Part shown: positions 1 through 25,402 of the stretch, piece after piece
How positions within the stretch are numbered: the first letter of the stretch is position 1
Layout of the letters: every line of letters starts with the position of its first letter
DNA from: Hemibagrus wyckioides
Taxonomy: Eukaryota; Chordata; Actinopteri; Siluriformes; Bagridae
Assembly (NCBI RefSeq): GCF_019097595.1
Contig: NC_080734.1
Span: 13,161,892-13,225,891 of the forward strand
Length of the DNA stretch: 64,000 nucleotides
Direction: 5' to 3'
Translations under genes and position numbers: made by a program
Notes under the pieces: generated by a model
The model's input: the letters and a program-made list of their open reading frames with translations, nothing else
The model's database searches: none
What the model was told of the DNA's origin: nothing

Positions 1-3000
1 TTATAGGCACAAAAACACAATTGTAGTCAAAGCCCAAATGTGCGTTATTGTTTGTTTTAGCCAGAATTCAGCTGCAGAAATTGCTTTCCGGTTATCACAT
101 GAATTATTTGCAACAGAGCAACTTCTCTTTTCCTTTTGCCTGCATTTTGCAACCAGCATCAGTCAAAAAGTGAAACTGCCTGCATTTCTATACATCACTG
201 TGGCATGCCTCCTTGATGCAGTCATGTAGTTCTATATTAGAGACTGCAGCTTTGGCTTGTTGATGTCTGCAGTGCAGCTGTGACCCTATTGTGAGAGCTA
301 AGACTGAAAGGGGTGAGAGCTGAAACCAGACTGAAATCTCCGTTTCTGATGCTCCTGCACCATGCTGTCATCAGCTACTGGCCCAATTTCCAGACATGAA
401 CTGTTATTAAAGAAAACCTGTCCTTTATTTATTTATTTATTTATTTTTAATATTTAGCATATTCTGAAATTGTATGTGATTAGATTTGCTGCAATCTGCT
501 GCTTTCTTGTGTCCAGCCAATTGAAAAGTCTCTATCTAATACTGAGCTAACAAATTTCACATTATATAGTGCTGTGTTTTAAACCTCCTAATGTTAAAGT
601 ATCAAAACCTGTTAAAGTCTTAAACCTGACACAGAATGTATAAATGATAATATCACAGTCTAATTCAAATAATCTGCTGTCCACTTAATGGCTCTCTGGC
701 GTCATAGACAGCTGAGTGCATTAATTCCGTGCAAATGGAGAGCATTAGTACAGAATTCTCAGGGAGTGTCCCGTTTATGTTTCCTGAACTCCAAGATAGC
801 ACATTTCTGCTTACAGATCTAGTGAGTTTGTGACTCTGATGTGTTAGAAAACAACGATGTTACACTACACAATTCTAAATCTTGGGAGATAACGTCAAAA
901 TTCATGAAGAATCACGTGAAGAAGTATCAATTTGCTTTTTAGCATTGAACTTTTCTCCCCAGATATTCCCGAGCCAAGTAAAACAGGATGTTTTTTTTAT
1001 CTTTAGCCACTTCCTAAATTAGTCCTTGGCCTCGACAGCCCCAGTGCACGCCTCCATTTCCCTAACCCGGTCAGGCAGAACAAATCAATTAGCCCACTCT
1101 CGCTGTGCTTTATTTTGGGAGCTCAGGAAATCATCAGTGCTCTTGTGGCTCTGTCAGCTCTATTAATATTATTACTAAGAATGCACAGGCCCCATGCAGG
1201 CTTTTTTTTTGCATGATGTCTCTGTATCTGGTTATGTTGTATTATAAGGAAACTTTGTTAGTGCTGTAGGAACCAAACACATAATCAGTATATTTAAAGA
1301 CAAAGCTGATTTTGGGTATAATTTAATTGTAATTATTTTTTTTAATAATTAAAAAAGTTATTTTGGGTATAATTTGATTGTATTTATTTATTTATTTATT
1401 TATTTATTATAATATTAATATATTTATAATAATTTAATTGATTGCAACTGATTTCTTCCATTGTACATTTTCATGTCTTTATTCTCTGTACAGTCCTAAT
1501 TTAATTGATATTTTGCATTTTATTTCTAAAACGTACATACAGCCTTTGCTCTTGACTGGATTTTTGGGCAAATTTGGTCTGTTTTAGTGTTATGTTTAGT
1601 CTTACAGCTTTGCCTATGCTGTGATCTGGTTACATGGTTTGGGAAGACCGGCTGCTGGCTCTGCTGGACAGATACTGTAAACAGGAATAAAAATAGCGCC
1701 ACAGTGCACACGGACCTCCCACCTACCACTGACATCTCTCAAAGCTCAAGTGGCTCTGTAGGTTTAGCGTAAAGAGAGGCCACGCATTTTTTACAGTGAG
1801 GAAAGACCAGCTTTAAAGTGTGCATTCTGATTGTAGGAGTGTGGAGTAGCTTCGGGTCACAAAGCAGTTTTTCTTGCGAGTCTCATGAGTGATGAAGATT
1901 TCAGTAACTAAACCTGTAAGTGGTTCTCAAGCAGCTTCTGAGGATCAGCTGTATCTTGCTGTACTCTTGCTGCTCAAGAGTAGGACACTCTAGCGTAATT
2001 TCTTTTAATGAGATGAACAGATGGTAAACACCTATATAATCAGGCGCTGACTTATTCAGTCGCTCAGACTGTATGAAGCTATCTTGGCAAAGTGGTCTTC
2101 CTAGAAGCACTAGATCTTTCTAAGTATAGAGTGAAAGAGTAGACGCAGTACTGTACAAGGCGCTTCACTAAGTTTCTGCAGAACAGCAAAGTGAACCAGC
2201 GCAGCATAGATTTTGGGGTCGCTGCAGTTTAGTTATATTACAGGAGCTCTTTACTGGGTTATCCAGTGCGTGCTTCAAATTGCCACCATTATCCGCTCTC
2301 TCCGAAAAGGACAGACTAGCCATTTGTCCTAATATTATGCCTGTCTAGCATTCATCATCCACCACTATACTCCGTGGGTTTGGGGGCTTTTTCTTGTATG
2401 CAGTCTCCTTAAATAACCAAACTGGTTTTATTATAACGTCTGGTGAGATTGCAAATTTCTTTCATGCAACCTTTTCGAAAGCCTTTTCGAACCACTGCAA
2501 TCCTAAAGTGGAGTTTATATGTTCTCCCTGTGATTTGGGGGTTTCAGTCCTGAGCTCGGGTGATTGTGATGGCTTCCTCTGGGTTCTCTGGTTTCCTTCT
2601 ACTCACCGAAACCAAGCAGAACCCCAAGATGTGAACCGTGTACAGTATTTTGCCTGTGCTTTCCAGCCTCTCTGTTCTGTTCCTTGTAATATAAATGCTG
2701 GTACAAGGTGGCCTACATAAAACCAATAAAAATAATCTCCTGAATTAGGCCATGGTTTCACATTCCACATTCTTTTTCTTTTTTTTTTTCATTCGGATCA
2801 TGAGCGATTCAAGGCCTCTGGAGATTTAGATAAGCGGACAGTGTTTAGTTTCTTGGAGCCAGTCGGGTGTTATTGGCTCATTCTTTGTATTTTAGTCATT
2901 TTGATAAATGCACTGAGTCAGTTTATTTCATGCACTTTACTTAGGGGGTAAAAGCAACTGAGAAAAGCAATATTCCACGGTGGAATGTGTTTCTTATTTC

Positions 3001-3878
3001 ACCCCTAAAAAAAATAAATGGATGTTGGCCGTATGAGCAAACCAGCATTGTTTCCAAGCAAGACACTTAAGAGAACAAAAGACACTTAGACAGCTTCCTC
3101 AGTACAAAACAAAAGATTTTGTTTAACAGCTCTTTTTATATACTGCACTTCTGTGACCTGTTTTTGTCTTAAGGTTACAGAGAAACAGCTTAGGGCACAT
3201 GTATGTTAAGCAAACAATGATGAATAACCGCGGTTTCACGTAATATTAAAGGAAATGTTTGCTATCACAATAGGAACGCTAAAAGTTCAGCTTTATTTTT
3301 TGTGAAATCCCCCAACTTTGTTTATACGATTAAGATTAAGTGTTTTCTTTTGTGTTCTTACAAATAACCTGTCATATTTTATGTAAATAATATACAGAAT
3401 GCTATTTATGTTGTATTTAAAGCAACGATCTATTCACATTGTACATCTTTCAAATCAAAGATGCCGTCCATATGTGGACTTTAAGGATGACAGCAACCTC
3501 CTAACTAATACACACACAAACATTCTACATATGCTGTTATCTACATCCCACAACTGACTGTACATGACTGTAGAAAGGACATTGTTCATAATCACATCCT
3601 CTGGTGTTTATAATAATTTATAATCACACTCTCCGCTGTCACCCAAATGAGGAAGGGTTCCCTTGTGAGTCTGGTTCCTCTCAAGGTTTCTTCCTCTTAC
3701 CGTCTAAGGGAGTTTTTTCTTGCCACAGTTACCTCAGGGTTGCTTACTATGTTTCTTATGTTCTGTAAAGCTGCTTTGAGACAATGTCCATTGTTAAAAG
3801 TGCCATACAAATAAAATTGAATTGAATATTTGGTGATGTATGATATTTATCGCTAAGTATTCTGTTGCATATCTGCAG
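1..3878 (+). other. Probable intron of the FKBP12-class gene, no exon seen
   Basis: No coding exon is recognisable here. The FKBP exon at 3879 enters with two bases completing a glycine codon, so earlier exons must lie 5' of it. I could not find the conserved exon 2 motif (CVVHYTG) in this stretch, so it is probably intron 2 with exons 1-2 outside the window. Contents: TTTA-type microsatellites near 422-449 and 1378-1410, a degraded retroposon-like patch near 2500-2640, a GC-richer patch at 1020-1215, and a dispersed repeat tail at 3600-3830. Confidence 0.5.
3600..3830 (+). repeat. Dispersed fish retroposon tail with (GAATT)n end
   Basis: It has the order 'cacccaaatgaggaagggtt', 'cctctcaaggtttcttcctc', 'gctgctttgagacaatg', 'tgccatacaaataaaattga'. 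This is the best-preserved of three copies in the window (others at 13080-13280 and, inverted, 20360-20530). Confidence 0.75.
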
Positions 3879-4251
<373 letters not shown>

Positions 4252-4850
4252 ATCCTCCTCTTCAGAAGGAAGAAACTCTAACCCTCTGCCCCATCATGGA
4301 AATGCTTCCTTAGGGTCTCAAACTACACACTCGGAATATCCTCGTCTTCGTCGCCTGCGATGTGCTGCATATTTGACCTAGCTCATTTTAAACATGTGAA
4401 ACACTACAACCCTAGTTCGCTTATAAGCAATGTCCTATTCATTTTTCTTTTGAACATTACATAGAATTAATAAATCAGTATAACATTACTTTCAGATTTG
4501 GATTGGAACCACTGCCTTACTGTGTTTGAAGCAGAAGCATGGTGTAATAGAAGTGACAGCTCTGCTCTTCTGTATATTAAGGGGCATTAACCACCACTAT
4601 CTGCATTGCCACTTTTGATATAACTATGTCCAGCTAAATACATATGAAACAATAATCATGTTGCTGTACTTAGTGATATTTTATATATGTATCCCTTATA
4701 AAATTTGCTGCAAGTATAAAAGGAGTTCACAAACCCTTGCCTATGCCTGGAACCAACTGAACACTGTACTATGGAGTGCTTTGCTTCTTTGAATATTTTA
4801 TCAACTGACTCTTAATAAATATAATAATATTTGGAACTCTTTGAAGCAAG
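4252..4850 (+). other. 3' UTR of the FKBP gene
   Basis: AT-rich sequence after the TGA stop with no other gene signal. The best polyadenylation hexamer is AATAAA at 4814-4819, followed by a T-rich stretch near 4850. An earlier AATAAA near 4468 could give a shorter transcript. Confidence 0.55.
4814..4819 (+). promoter_or_regulatory. Polyadenylation signal AATAAA, FKBP gene
   Basis: Canonical hexamer about 560 bp after the stop codon, with a T-rich element about 30 bp downstream. Confidence 0.5.
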
Positions 4851-4988
4851 TCTTTTTTTCTTAAGAGTGTACAATGTCTTGTTACATTTTGTGTAGTGGG
4901 CACTAATGTTTTACTATTCAGAATATATCCAAATTCCTGAGTACTTGTACTTTTACTTGTAAATTTCCCATTGAGATGAATAAAGTAG

Positions 4989-5093
<105 letters not shown>

Positions 5094-5129
5094 ATCTGTC
5101 TGTCTATCTATTGTTTTTCAGGGGTTGGG

Positions 5130-5747
5130 CTTGGCCCCTTAGTTTCAGTGAAAGGAACTCTTAATGCTTCAGCATATCAAGACAGTTTGGACAATTTCTA
5201 AGGATGAATTAGAGCAGAGACTGTGAGCTGGACTTTCTTGTCCAACATCGGTGCCTGACCTCACAAATGAGCTTCAAGAGGAATGGTCAAAAATTCCCAT
5301 AAACACACTCCTAAACCTTGTGGAAAGCCTTCCTAGAAAAGGTGAAGCTGTTATAGCTGTTAAGGGTGGGACAACTCCATATTACATTCATGTGCATGTA
5401 AACGCAGACGTCCCAGTTTTGGCCTGGCTCTCAGTCTCCGCTCTAATTCATCCCAAAGGTGTTCTATCGGGTTGAGGTCAGGACTCTGTGCAGGCCAGTC
5501 AAGTTCCTCCACACCAAACTCACTCATCCATGGACCTTGCATTGTTCACTAGTGTGCAGTCATGTTGGAACAGGAAGGGGTCATCCCCAAACTGTCCCCA
5601 CAAAGTTGGGAACATGAAATTATCCAAAATGTTTTGTTATGCTGAAGCATTAAGAGTTCCTTTCACTGGAACTAAGGGGCCAGAGGGGACCTCTGAAAAT
5701 TCAATGATTTGGAGGGGTGTCCCAAAACTTTTGGCAATATAGTGTAC
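5130..5747. mobile_element. Fold-back (head-to-head) Tc1-type transposon remnant
   Basis: There are two inverted copies of one Tc1-like element. The left arm (about 5130-5415, + sense) has the 'gttcagtgaaaggaactc'-type segment at 5146-5165. It then jumps through an internal deletion to the transposase C-terminus: VPDLTNELQEEWSKIPINTL is readable from 5248. The right arm (about 5418-5747, - sense) carries the catalytic-domain tail (ELDWPAQSPDLNPIEHLWDE on the minus strand, about 5408-5505) and the same 'ggaactcttaatgcttcagc' segment inverted at 5640-5665. The outer end 'tttggcaatatagtgta' is typical of fish Tc1 ends. No intact transposase remains. Confidence 0.85.
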
Positions 5748-5754
5748 TATGTAT

Positions 5755-6020
5755 CGCCACCTTGTGGCGCTGTGTGAACCTACGGAACTGATAAAAGCGG
5801 AACGTAAATTTAGCAGCACCAAACTCGCGGGTGTCATTTTGTGTTGCACATCCGGGTAAGTGTTTCTGGTAACTCGTCTCTAATTGGGCGATATCAATTT
5901 AGGGCCGTTTCGTTGGGACGTTTCTGATTTGTCGGTTTTAAGTTGTTGCTCAATGTGATTGGCTGAACCGCTCTGCTCCCGCCTGCCTGCTTGGAACGTA
6001 ACAGACGTGCACAAGGTCAG
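5755..6020 (+). promoter_or_regulatory. mmut: Putative mmut promoter and non-coding exon 1 zone
   Basis: A CpG-richer, higher-GC patch in AT-rich surroundings, upstream of the mmut coding exons and oriented with them. It holds an inverted CCAAT box (TGATTGGCT, 5956-5964), no clear TATA box, and two good splice donors: CCGG|GTAAGT after 5855 and CAAG|GTCAGT after 6015. Mammalian MMUT has a non-coding exon 1, and the first coding exon here is preceded by a clean acceptor at 9614, so an upstream UTR exon is expected. Which donor is used is undetermined. Confidence 0.5.
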
Positions 6021-6029
6021 TTAACATCG

Positions 6030-6030
<1 letters not shown>

Positions 6031-6066
<36 letters not shown>
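6031..6066. repeat. (ATT)n microsatellite
   Basis: About 12 ATT units just downstream of the putative mmut exon 1. Confidence 0.95.
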
Positions 6067-6238
6067 CTGCTTTTAACACCTTCAGCAGTCTGCTTTGAGT
6101 TAAACAGTCAGTGGTATAACCGGTATAATAAATAAAACATTATCGTGGTGATGTCTGAGCTGTGTAGTTCGCTGGTGAGCTGCTACCTGTATCACCTGAC
6201 TCAACTGCTTTACTTTAGAAACTGTTTGTTTATAAACG

Positions 6239-8994
6239 CTTAATAAGACGTCTCACTACTGTATAGACTCTTAATGACGTCTCACTACTGTATAGACTCT
6301 TAATGACATCTCACTACTGTATAGACTCTTAATAAGACGTCTCACTACTGTATAGACTCTTAATAACATCTCACTACTGTATAGACTCTTAATGACATCT
6401 CACTACTGTATAGACTCTTAATGACATCTCACTACTGTATAGACTCTTAATGACATCTCACTACTGTATAGACTCTTAATAAGACGTCTCACTACTGTAT
6501 AGACTCTTAATAAGACGTCTCACTACTGTATAGACTCTTAATAAAACGTCTCACTACTGTATAGACTCTTAATAACATCTCACTACTGTATAGACTCTTA
6601 ATAACATCTCACTACTGTATAGACTCTTAATGACATCTCACTACTGTATAGACTCTTAATGACATCTCACTACTGTATAGACTCTTAATGACATCTCACT
6701 ACTGTATAGACTCTTAATGACGTCTCACTACTGTATAGACTCTTAATGACGTCTCACTACTGTATAGACTCTTAATAAGACGTCTCACTACTGTATAGAC
6801 TCTTAATGACGTCTCACTACTGTATAGACTCTTAATGACGTCTCACTACTGTATAGACTCTTAATAAGACGTCTCACTACTGTATAGACTCTTAATGACG
6901 TCTCACTACTGTATAGACTCTTAATGACGTCTCACTACTGTATAGACTCTTAATGACGTCTCACTACTGTATAGACTCTTAAGACGTCTCACTACTGTAT
7001 AGACTCTTAATAAGACGTCTCACTACTGTATAGACTCTTAATAAGACGTCTCACTACTGTATAGACCCTTAATAAGACGTCTCACTACTGTATAGACTCT
7101 TAATGACATCTCACTACTGTATAGACTCTTAATAAGACGTCTCACTACTGTATAGACTCTTAATGACGTCTCACTACTGTATAGACTCTTAATAAGACGT
7201 CTCACTACTGTATAGACTCTTAATGACGTCTCACTACTGTATAGACTCTTAATAAGACGTCTCACTACTGTATAGACTCTTAATGACATCTCACTACTGT
7301 ATAGACTCTTAATAAGACGTCTCACTACTGTATAGACTCTTAATGACATCTCACTACTGTATAGACTCTTAATGACATCTCACTACTGTATAGACTCTTA
7401 ATAAGACGTCTCACTACTGTATAGACTCTTAATGACATCTCACTACTGTATAGACTCTTAATGACATCTCACTACTGTATAGACTCTTAATAAGACGTCT
7501 CACTACTGTATAGACTCTTAATAACATCTCACTACTGTATAGACTCTTAATGACATCTCACTACTGTATAGACTCTTAATGACATCTCACTACTGTATAG
7601 ACTCTTAATAAGACGTCTCACTACTGTATAGACTCTTAATAAGACGTCTCACTACTGTATAGACTCTTAATAAAACGTCTCACTACTGTATAGACTCTTA
7701 ATAACATCTCACTACTGTATAGACTCTTAATAACATCTCACTACTGTATAGACTCTTAATGACATCTCACTACTGTATAGACTCTTAATGACATCTCACT
7801 ACTGTATAGACTCTTAATGACATCTCACTACTGTATAGACTCTTAATGACGTCTCACTACTGTATAGACTCTTAATGACGTCTCACTACTGTATAGACTC
7901 TTAATGACGTCTCACTACTGTATAGACTCTTAATAAGACGTCTCACTACTGTATAGACTCTTAATGACGTCTCACTACTGTATAGACTCTTAATGACGTC
8001 TCACTACTGTATAGACTCTTAATGACGTCTCACTACTGTATAGACTCTTAATAAGACGTCTCACTACTGTATAGACTCTTAATAACATCTCACTACTGTA
8101 TAGACTCTTAATGACATCTCACTACTGTATAGACTCTTAATGACGTCTCACTACTGTATAGACTCTTAATGACGTCTCACTACTGTATAGACTCTTAATA
8201 AGACGTCTCACTACTGTATAGACCCTTAATAAGACGTCTCACTACTGTATAGACCCTTAATAAGACGTCTCACTACTGTATAGACTCTTAATGACATCTC
8301 ACTACTGTATAGACTCTTAATAAGACGTCTCACTACTGTATAGACTCTTAATAAGACGTCTCACTACTGTATAGACTCTTAATAAGACGTCTCACTACTG
8401 TATAGACTCTTAATGACGTCTCACTACTGTATAGACTCTTAATGACGTCTCACTACTGTAGAGACTCTTAATAAGACGTCTCACTACTGTATAGACTCTT
8501 AATGACGTCTCACTACTGTATAGACTCTTAATGACGTCTCACTACTGTATAGACGCTTAATAAGACGTCTCACTACTGTATAGACCCTTAATAAGACGTC
8601 TCACTACTGTATAGATTCTTAATGACGTCTCACTACTGTATAGACCCTTAACAAGACGTCTCACTACTGTATAGACTCTTAATGACGTCTCACTACTGTA
8701 TAGACCCTTAACAAGACGTCTCACTACTGTATAGACTCTTAATAAAACGTCTCACTACTGTATAGACTCTTAATGACGTCTCACTACTGTATAGACCCTT
8801 AATAAGACGTCTCACTACTGTATAGATTCTTAATGACGTCTCACTACTGTATAGACCCTTAACAAGACGTCTCACTACTGTATAGACTCTTAATGACGTC
8901 TCACTACTGTATAGACCCTTAACAAGACGTCTCACTACTGTATAGACTCTTAATAAAACGTCTCACTACTGTATAGACTCTTAATGACATCTCA
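6239..8994. repeat. Minisatellite array, about 93 units of 29/31 bp, in mmut intron 1
   Basis: The core CTCACTACTGTATAGACTCT recurs throughout with a variable linker: TTAATGACGT or TTAATGACAT gives 29 bp units, and TTAATAAGACGT gives 31 bp units. Rarer variants are TTAATAAAACGT, TTAATAACAT, GACCCTTAACAAG and GATTCTTAATG. Variant order is itself repeated, which points to segmental duplications inside the array. Because 29+31 is divisible by three, alternating units give long spurious minus-strand reading frames (7038-7349 and 8708-8935) with a 20-residue period. These are not genes. The array ends abruptly at unique DNA near 8995. Confidence 0.97.
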
Positions 8995-9654
8995 CACAGC
9001 TGCTGGACATCTATCCACTTAGTCCTGTGGCCAAGTGATACGAATTATATCTCTTCTCAGTGAGACTAACCAATGATGATACCAACTGAGTGATATGAGC
9101 GATTTCAGTGGAAATCAAATGGCACTTGACTTCCACTGAAGTTGCCAGTAGATACGTTTAATAGATTGTCAGTCATACAACTGATGCTGTGTGTCCACTT
9201 GCATATATTGTTGTTTATATAAACTTGGTTATGGCAGTTTGCTTTGTAAACTCATCTCCTGATCATCTCTTGATCAGGACTGTTGCATGTATTTGTAGGC
9301 TGTTATATGTTTGCTGCACACATCTGCCAAAACACTATTAATGAACTGGACAGATGTGCTAGATTCAGTAATTGCATGCATCCAGTGTGCACCTGTGTGG
9401 CATGTTTTAAGTAGCAGAGATTGCAGTTAGTGTGTAGGAAGTGTTAGAAGTGTAGGCCTTGGGTCTTTTCACAATACATTAAACAATTAGATGTAACCTC
9501 TATGTCTAAATACATTCTCAGCACACCATTAACACTAAACTGTCTTAAAAACATCACATATATTTAATATAAACATTTAACCAATCATTTTAACAATTTG
9601 ACTGTCATCCTCAGGTGTGTCATGAGTGACTAAGCCAGCGTCCATAGACACAGC

Positions 9655-24108
<14,454 letters not shown>

Positions 24109-24240
24109 CTGGAACTGAACAATACCCTGTGCACTTATTATGGTGGTGGTTGAGTCAATCAAGTTGAGATGAGAATGTGGTTATTAAGCATTACTCTGTC
24201 ACTGTTTTATGTTCCAGCACTTCTTTACTTGAGAGATTAC

Positions 24241-24246
24241 AATAAA
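24241..24246 (+). promoter_or_regulatory. mmut: Polyadenylation signal AATAAA, mmut
   Basis: First canonical hexamer after the mmut stop (133 bp downstream), implying a short 3' UTR. Confidence 0.6.
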
Positions 24247-24845
24247 AAATGTATCAACACTAACAGTATGATTATGTAAAATATCCTTGATTCCAGCTTT
24301 AGAAGAATCATTAAGAAGTGATCATGAAAGCCATCATTCATTCAATTGTCATATTGTATATTTGGTCATAAACATCATTTATGACTTCTGTAATGTCTCC
24401 TAGATGAATTGAATGGATTCAGTTGGCACTGGATTGTACCATTTCATCACCCTCTGTGTTAAATGGCATTATTTTACAACAGGATGTTGAATATATGACA
24501 ATTCTTCATACAACAATGATTCAAGATGAGCCTATTAAATAGTTCTGTATAATAATGCAGCTTTAAAGTGTTATTTTGTTCTAGTTGGGTATTCTAACTG
24601 TGCCTTATGGATGCTGCTGAGTTTGAGCTTAGTCATGTCCTGCCTCTGCCTGGAATTGAAAAGGATGTGCACATAAAGATCTTTTTTATTAGTATTAGAT
24701 AGTGATCTGACTTCCCTTTCATAAACCCAGTAATAAAGTAAAATGTGTTTGTGTTCACTTTGTTGAAGTGCACTCAAACTTCATAGCTGCTTCCTTTTCC
24801 GAACTACTGTATGTGATTTTTTTTTTTTTTGTGTGTGTGTAAAAT

Positions 24846-24910
24846 CATTTACATTTACATTTCTGGCATTTGGCAGACGCTCTTATCCAGAGCGACGTAC
24901 AAAAGTGCTT
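24846..24910 (+). repeat. Dispersed teleost repeat block
   Basis: The block 'tttggcagacgctcttatcc' followed by 'agagcgacgtacaaaagtgc' is a motif I recognise as ubiquitous in teleost genomes. Its class is unclear to me. A more degraded copy may lie at 47722-47790. Confidence 0.6.
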
Positions 24911-25187
24911 TAAAGTCTCTGTCAATGAATAGATTAACGCTGGTTCAACAGAATAGAAATAGAAACTACTGCAAATGCTTCTGTTTGGCCTTCTCTTTCA
25001 ATTTAACACAAAAGCTTTCATTACAGCTGATATTATCAGCAGCATCTTGAGCAAAAAGTACAGTAGGATCTTAAAAATATTTCTATGCATTTGAGCATTT
25101 CTTAGTATTTGGTAGTTCCTTTTTTAACGGCTTTGTGCACTCGAGCTGAACACAACTGAAGAGATACTACATGTAGTATCTGATTTT

Positions 25188-25402
25188 TTCCCCATTGATT
25201 TTCTTTCAATTTTTTCCCCATTGATTTTCTCTCAATTTTCTTCCTAATTTAGTCGCAGACATATCATGGCCATTTCCCACCCACCAGGTAGCTCTCCCTC
25301 ATCACAAGACAGCTACTAACCTGGGAGGTCAGAGGTTAACACGCGTTTCCTCTAAGGCATGTGAAGCGAGCCAACCACATCATTTCAAATTGCTGCATAA
25401 CA
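25188..25402 (+). repeat. Dispersed teleost repeat, class unclear
   Basis: It begins with two tandem copies of a ~28 bp TTTTTCCCCATTGATTTTCT-type unit, then 'gccatttcccacccaccagg', 'tagctctccctcatcac', 'taacacgcgtttcctctaag', 'gtgaagcgagccaacc'. This resembles a common fish interspersed element. Confidence 0.5.

Noticed and set aside
7038..8935. Open frames with a 20-residue repeated protein on the minus strand of the minisatellite
   Set aside because: They arise because one 29-bp plus one 31-bp unit equals 60 bp, divisible by three. There is no start context, splice signal or non-repeat domain.
6239..8994. CRISPR-like array
   Set aside because: There are no unique spacers: the whole unit repeats with point variants, and the host is a vertebrate.
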